64,000 nt of DNA, taken from assembly GCF_026191475.2 (NCBI RefSeq), contig NZ_JAOSLC020000003.1, forward strand, positions 1,891,001-1,955,000. Direction: 5' to 3'. The notes under the pieces were generated by a model. That model was not told the DNA's origin. It searched no databases and was given only the letters and a program-made list of their open reading frames with translations. The translations under genes and the position numbers were made by a program. Below are positions 63,843 to 64,000 of this stretch, piece after piece. The stretch's first letter is position 1, and the number at the start of each line of letters is the position of its first letter. This DNA comes from Polaribacter ponticola. Its GTDB lineage: Bacteria; Bacteroidota; Bacteroidia; Flavobacteriales; Flavobacteriaceae.

Positions 63843-64000
63843 TTATACAAGTATATTTGGATATTGTTCTTTAACTAATTTTTTATTTTGATGATATACA
63901 GATTCTCCACACCAAAAGAAAAGAAATAACAAAACATAACAGGCTATAAAAATATTGTTGTGAGTAGAATTCGTTAGACTTTCAATTGACCTGCTATAAC
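63843..64000 (-). CDS. Tandem paralogue 0, C-terminal part (continues beyond the window)
   Basis: Last 52 codons of a fourth paralogue: NIFIACYVLLFLFWCGESVY, then HQNKKLVKEQYPNILV and the stop (tta at 63843-63845). It is the same as the C-terminus of paralogue 1 (WSGEHVYYQTKK.V..QYP), so this cluster holds at least four copies. The rest lies past the right edge. Confidence 0.7.
   Translation of the reverse strand, partial: YSRSIESLTNSTHNNIFIACYVLLFLFFWCGESVYHQNKKLVKEQYPNILV

Overview
The window is AT-rich DNA (roughly 30% G+C by eye) from a marine-type member of the Flavobacteriaceae (Polaribacter/Tenacibaculum-like; the genus is a guess). The pointers are a T9SS-sorted surface protein, a PorW/SprE-like lipoprotein, DUF4270/DUF4271/DUF4296/DUF4412 proteins, TAnnTTTG promoter elements and an ATP synthase operon that lacks atpD and atpC. 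No rRNA, tRNA, CRISPR array or complete insertion sequence was seen.

Layout. 1-1.5 kb: end of a 7TM LytS-type histidine kinase. 1.5-7.1 kb (minus): DUF4412 protein, lipoprotein and a 1199-residue leucine-rich-repeat T9SS cargo. 7.2-11.2 kb (plus): ECF sigma factor, membrane TPR protein and a TPR-CHAT protease-like protein. 11.2-13.0 kb: DUF3109, MarC and a small FAD protein. 13.0-21.1 kb: a signalling locus with a receiver-only regulator, a NarL/LuxR-type regulator, a 2130-residue kinase with about twelve PAS domains and, interleaved, three homologous candidate small RNA genes. 21.2-30.0 kb: glmS, DUF4270, a GT5-like protein, panC, panD, a UPF0104 flippase, an HPP protein and radA. 30.2-37.1 kb: hemD, DUF4271, GT2, GNAT, dihydroorotase, DUF4296, epimerase and tyrS. 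37.2-42.8 kb: YHS protein, SDR, FrnE-like protein, LuxE-like protein, a decayed lipoprotein and an ALDH7. 43-51 kb: two serine hydrolases, an XRE regulator, a Schlafen/transposase scar, AKR, SDR and two lipoproteins. 51.1-59.4 kb (minus): sprE-like gene, bactofilin, atpZ, a small membrane protein and atpBEFHAG. 59.5-64 kb (minus): four tandem paralogous membrane proteins, a DUF5687 permease and an ABC ATPase.

The most novel-looking element is the small-RNA triplet at 13.07-14.07 kb. Each unit has a shared 13-nt box (AAATTACCTATTG) whose final TTG acts as the -33 element, exactly 20 nt, then a TAnnTTTG element. About 85-115 nt of non-coding sequence follows, with a run of 5-6 C in the loop of an AU-rich hairpin, and then a strong terminator. 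The two response regulators and the giant kinase surround these units and may control them (inference).

A second general observation concerns quality. Several genes (the first histidine kinase, the CHAT protein, panC, DUF4271, the GT2 enzyme and a lipoprotein) are broken only at A or T homopolymers, and almost always one extra base restores the frame. This looks like homopolymer under-calling rather than true gene death, so the 'pseudogene' labels on those loci mean 'broken as written'.
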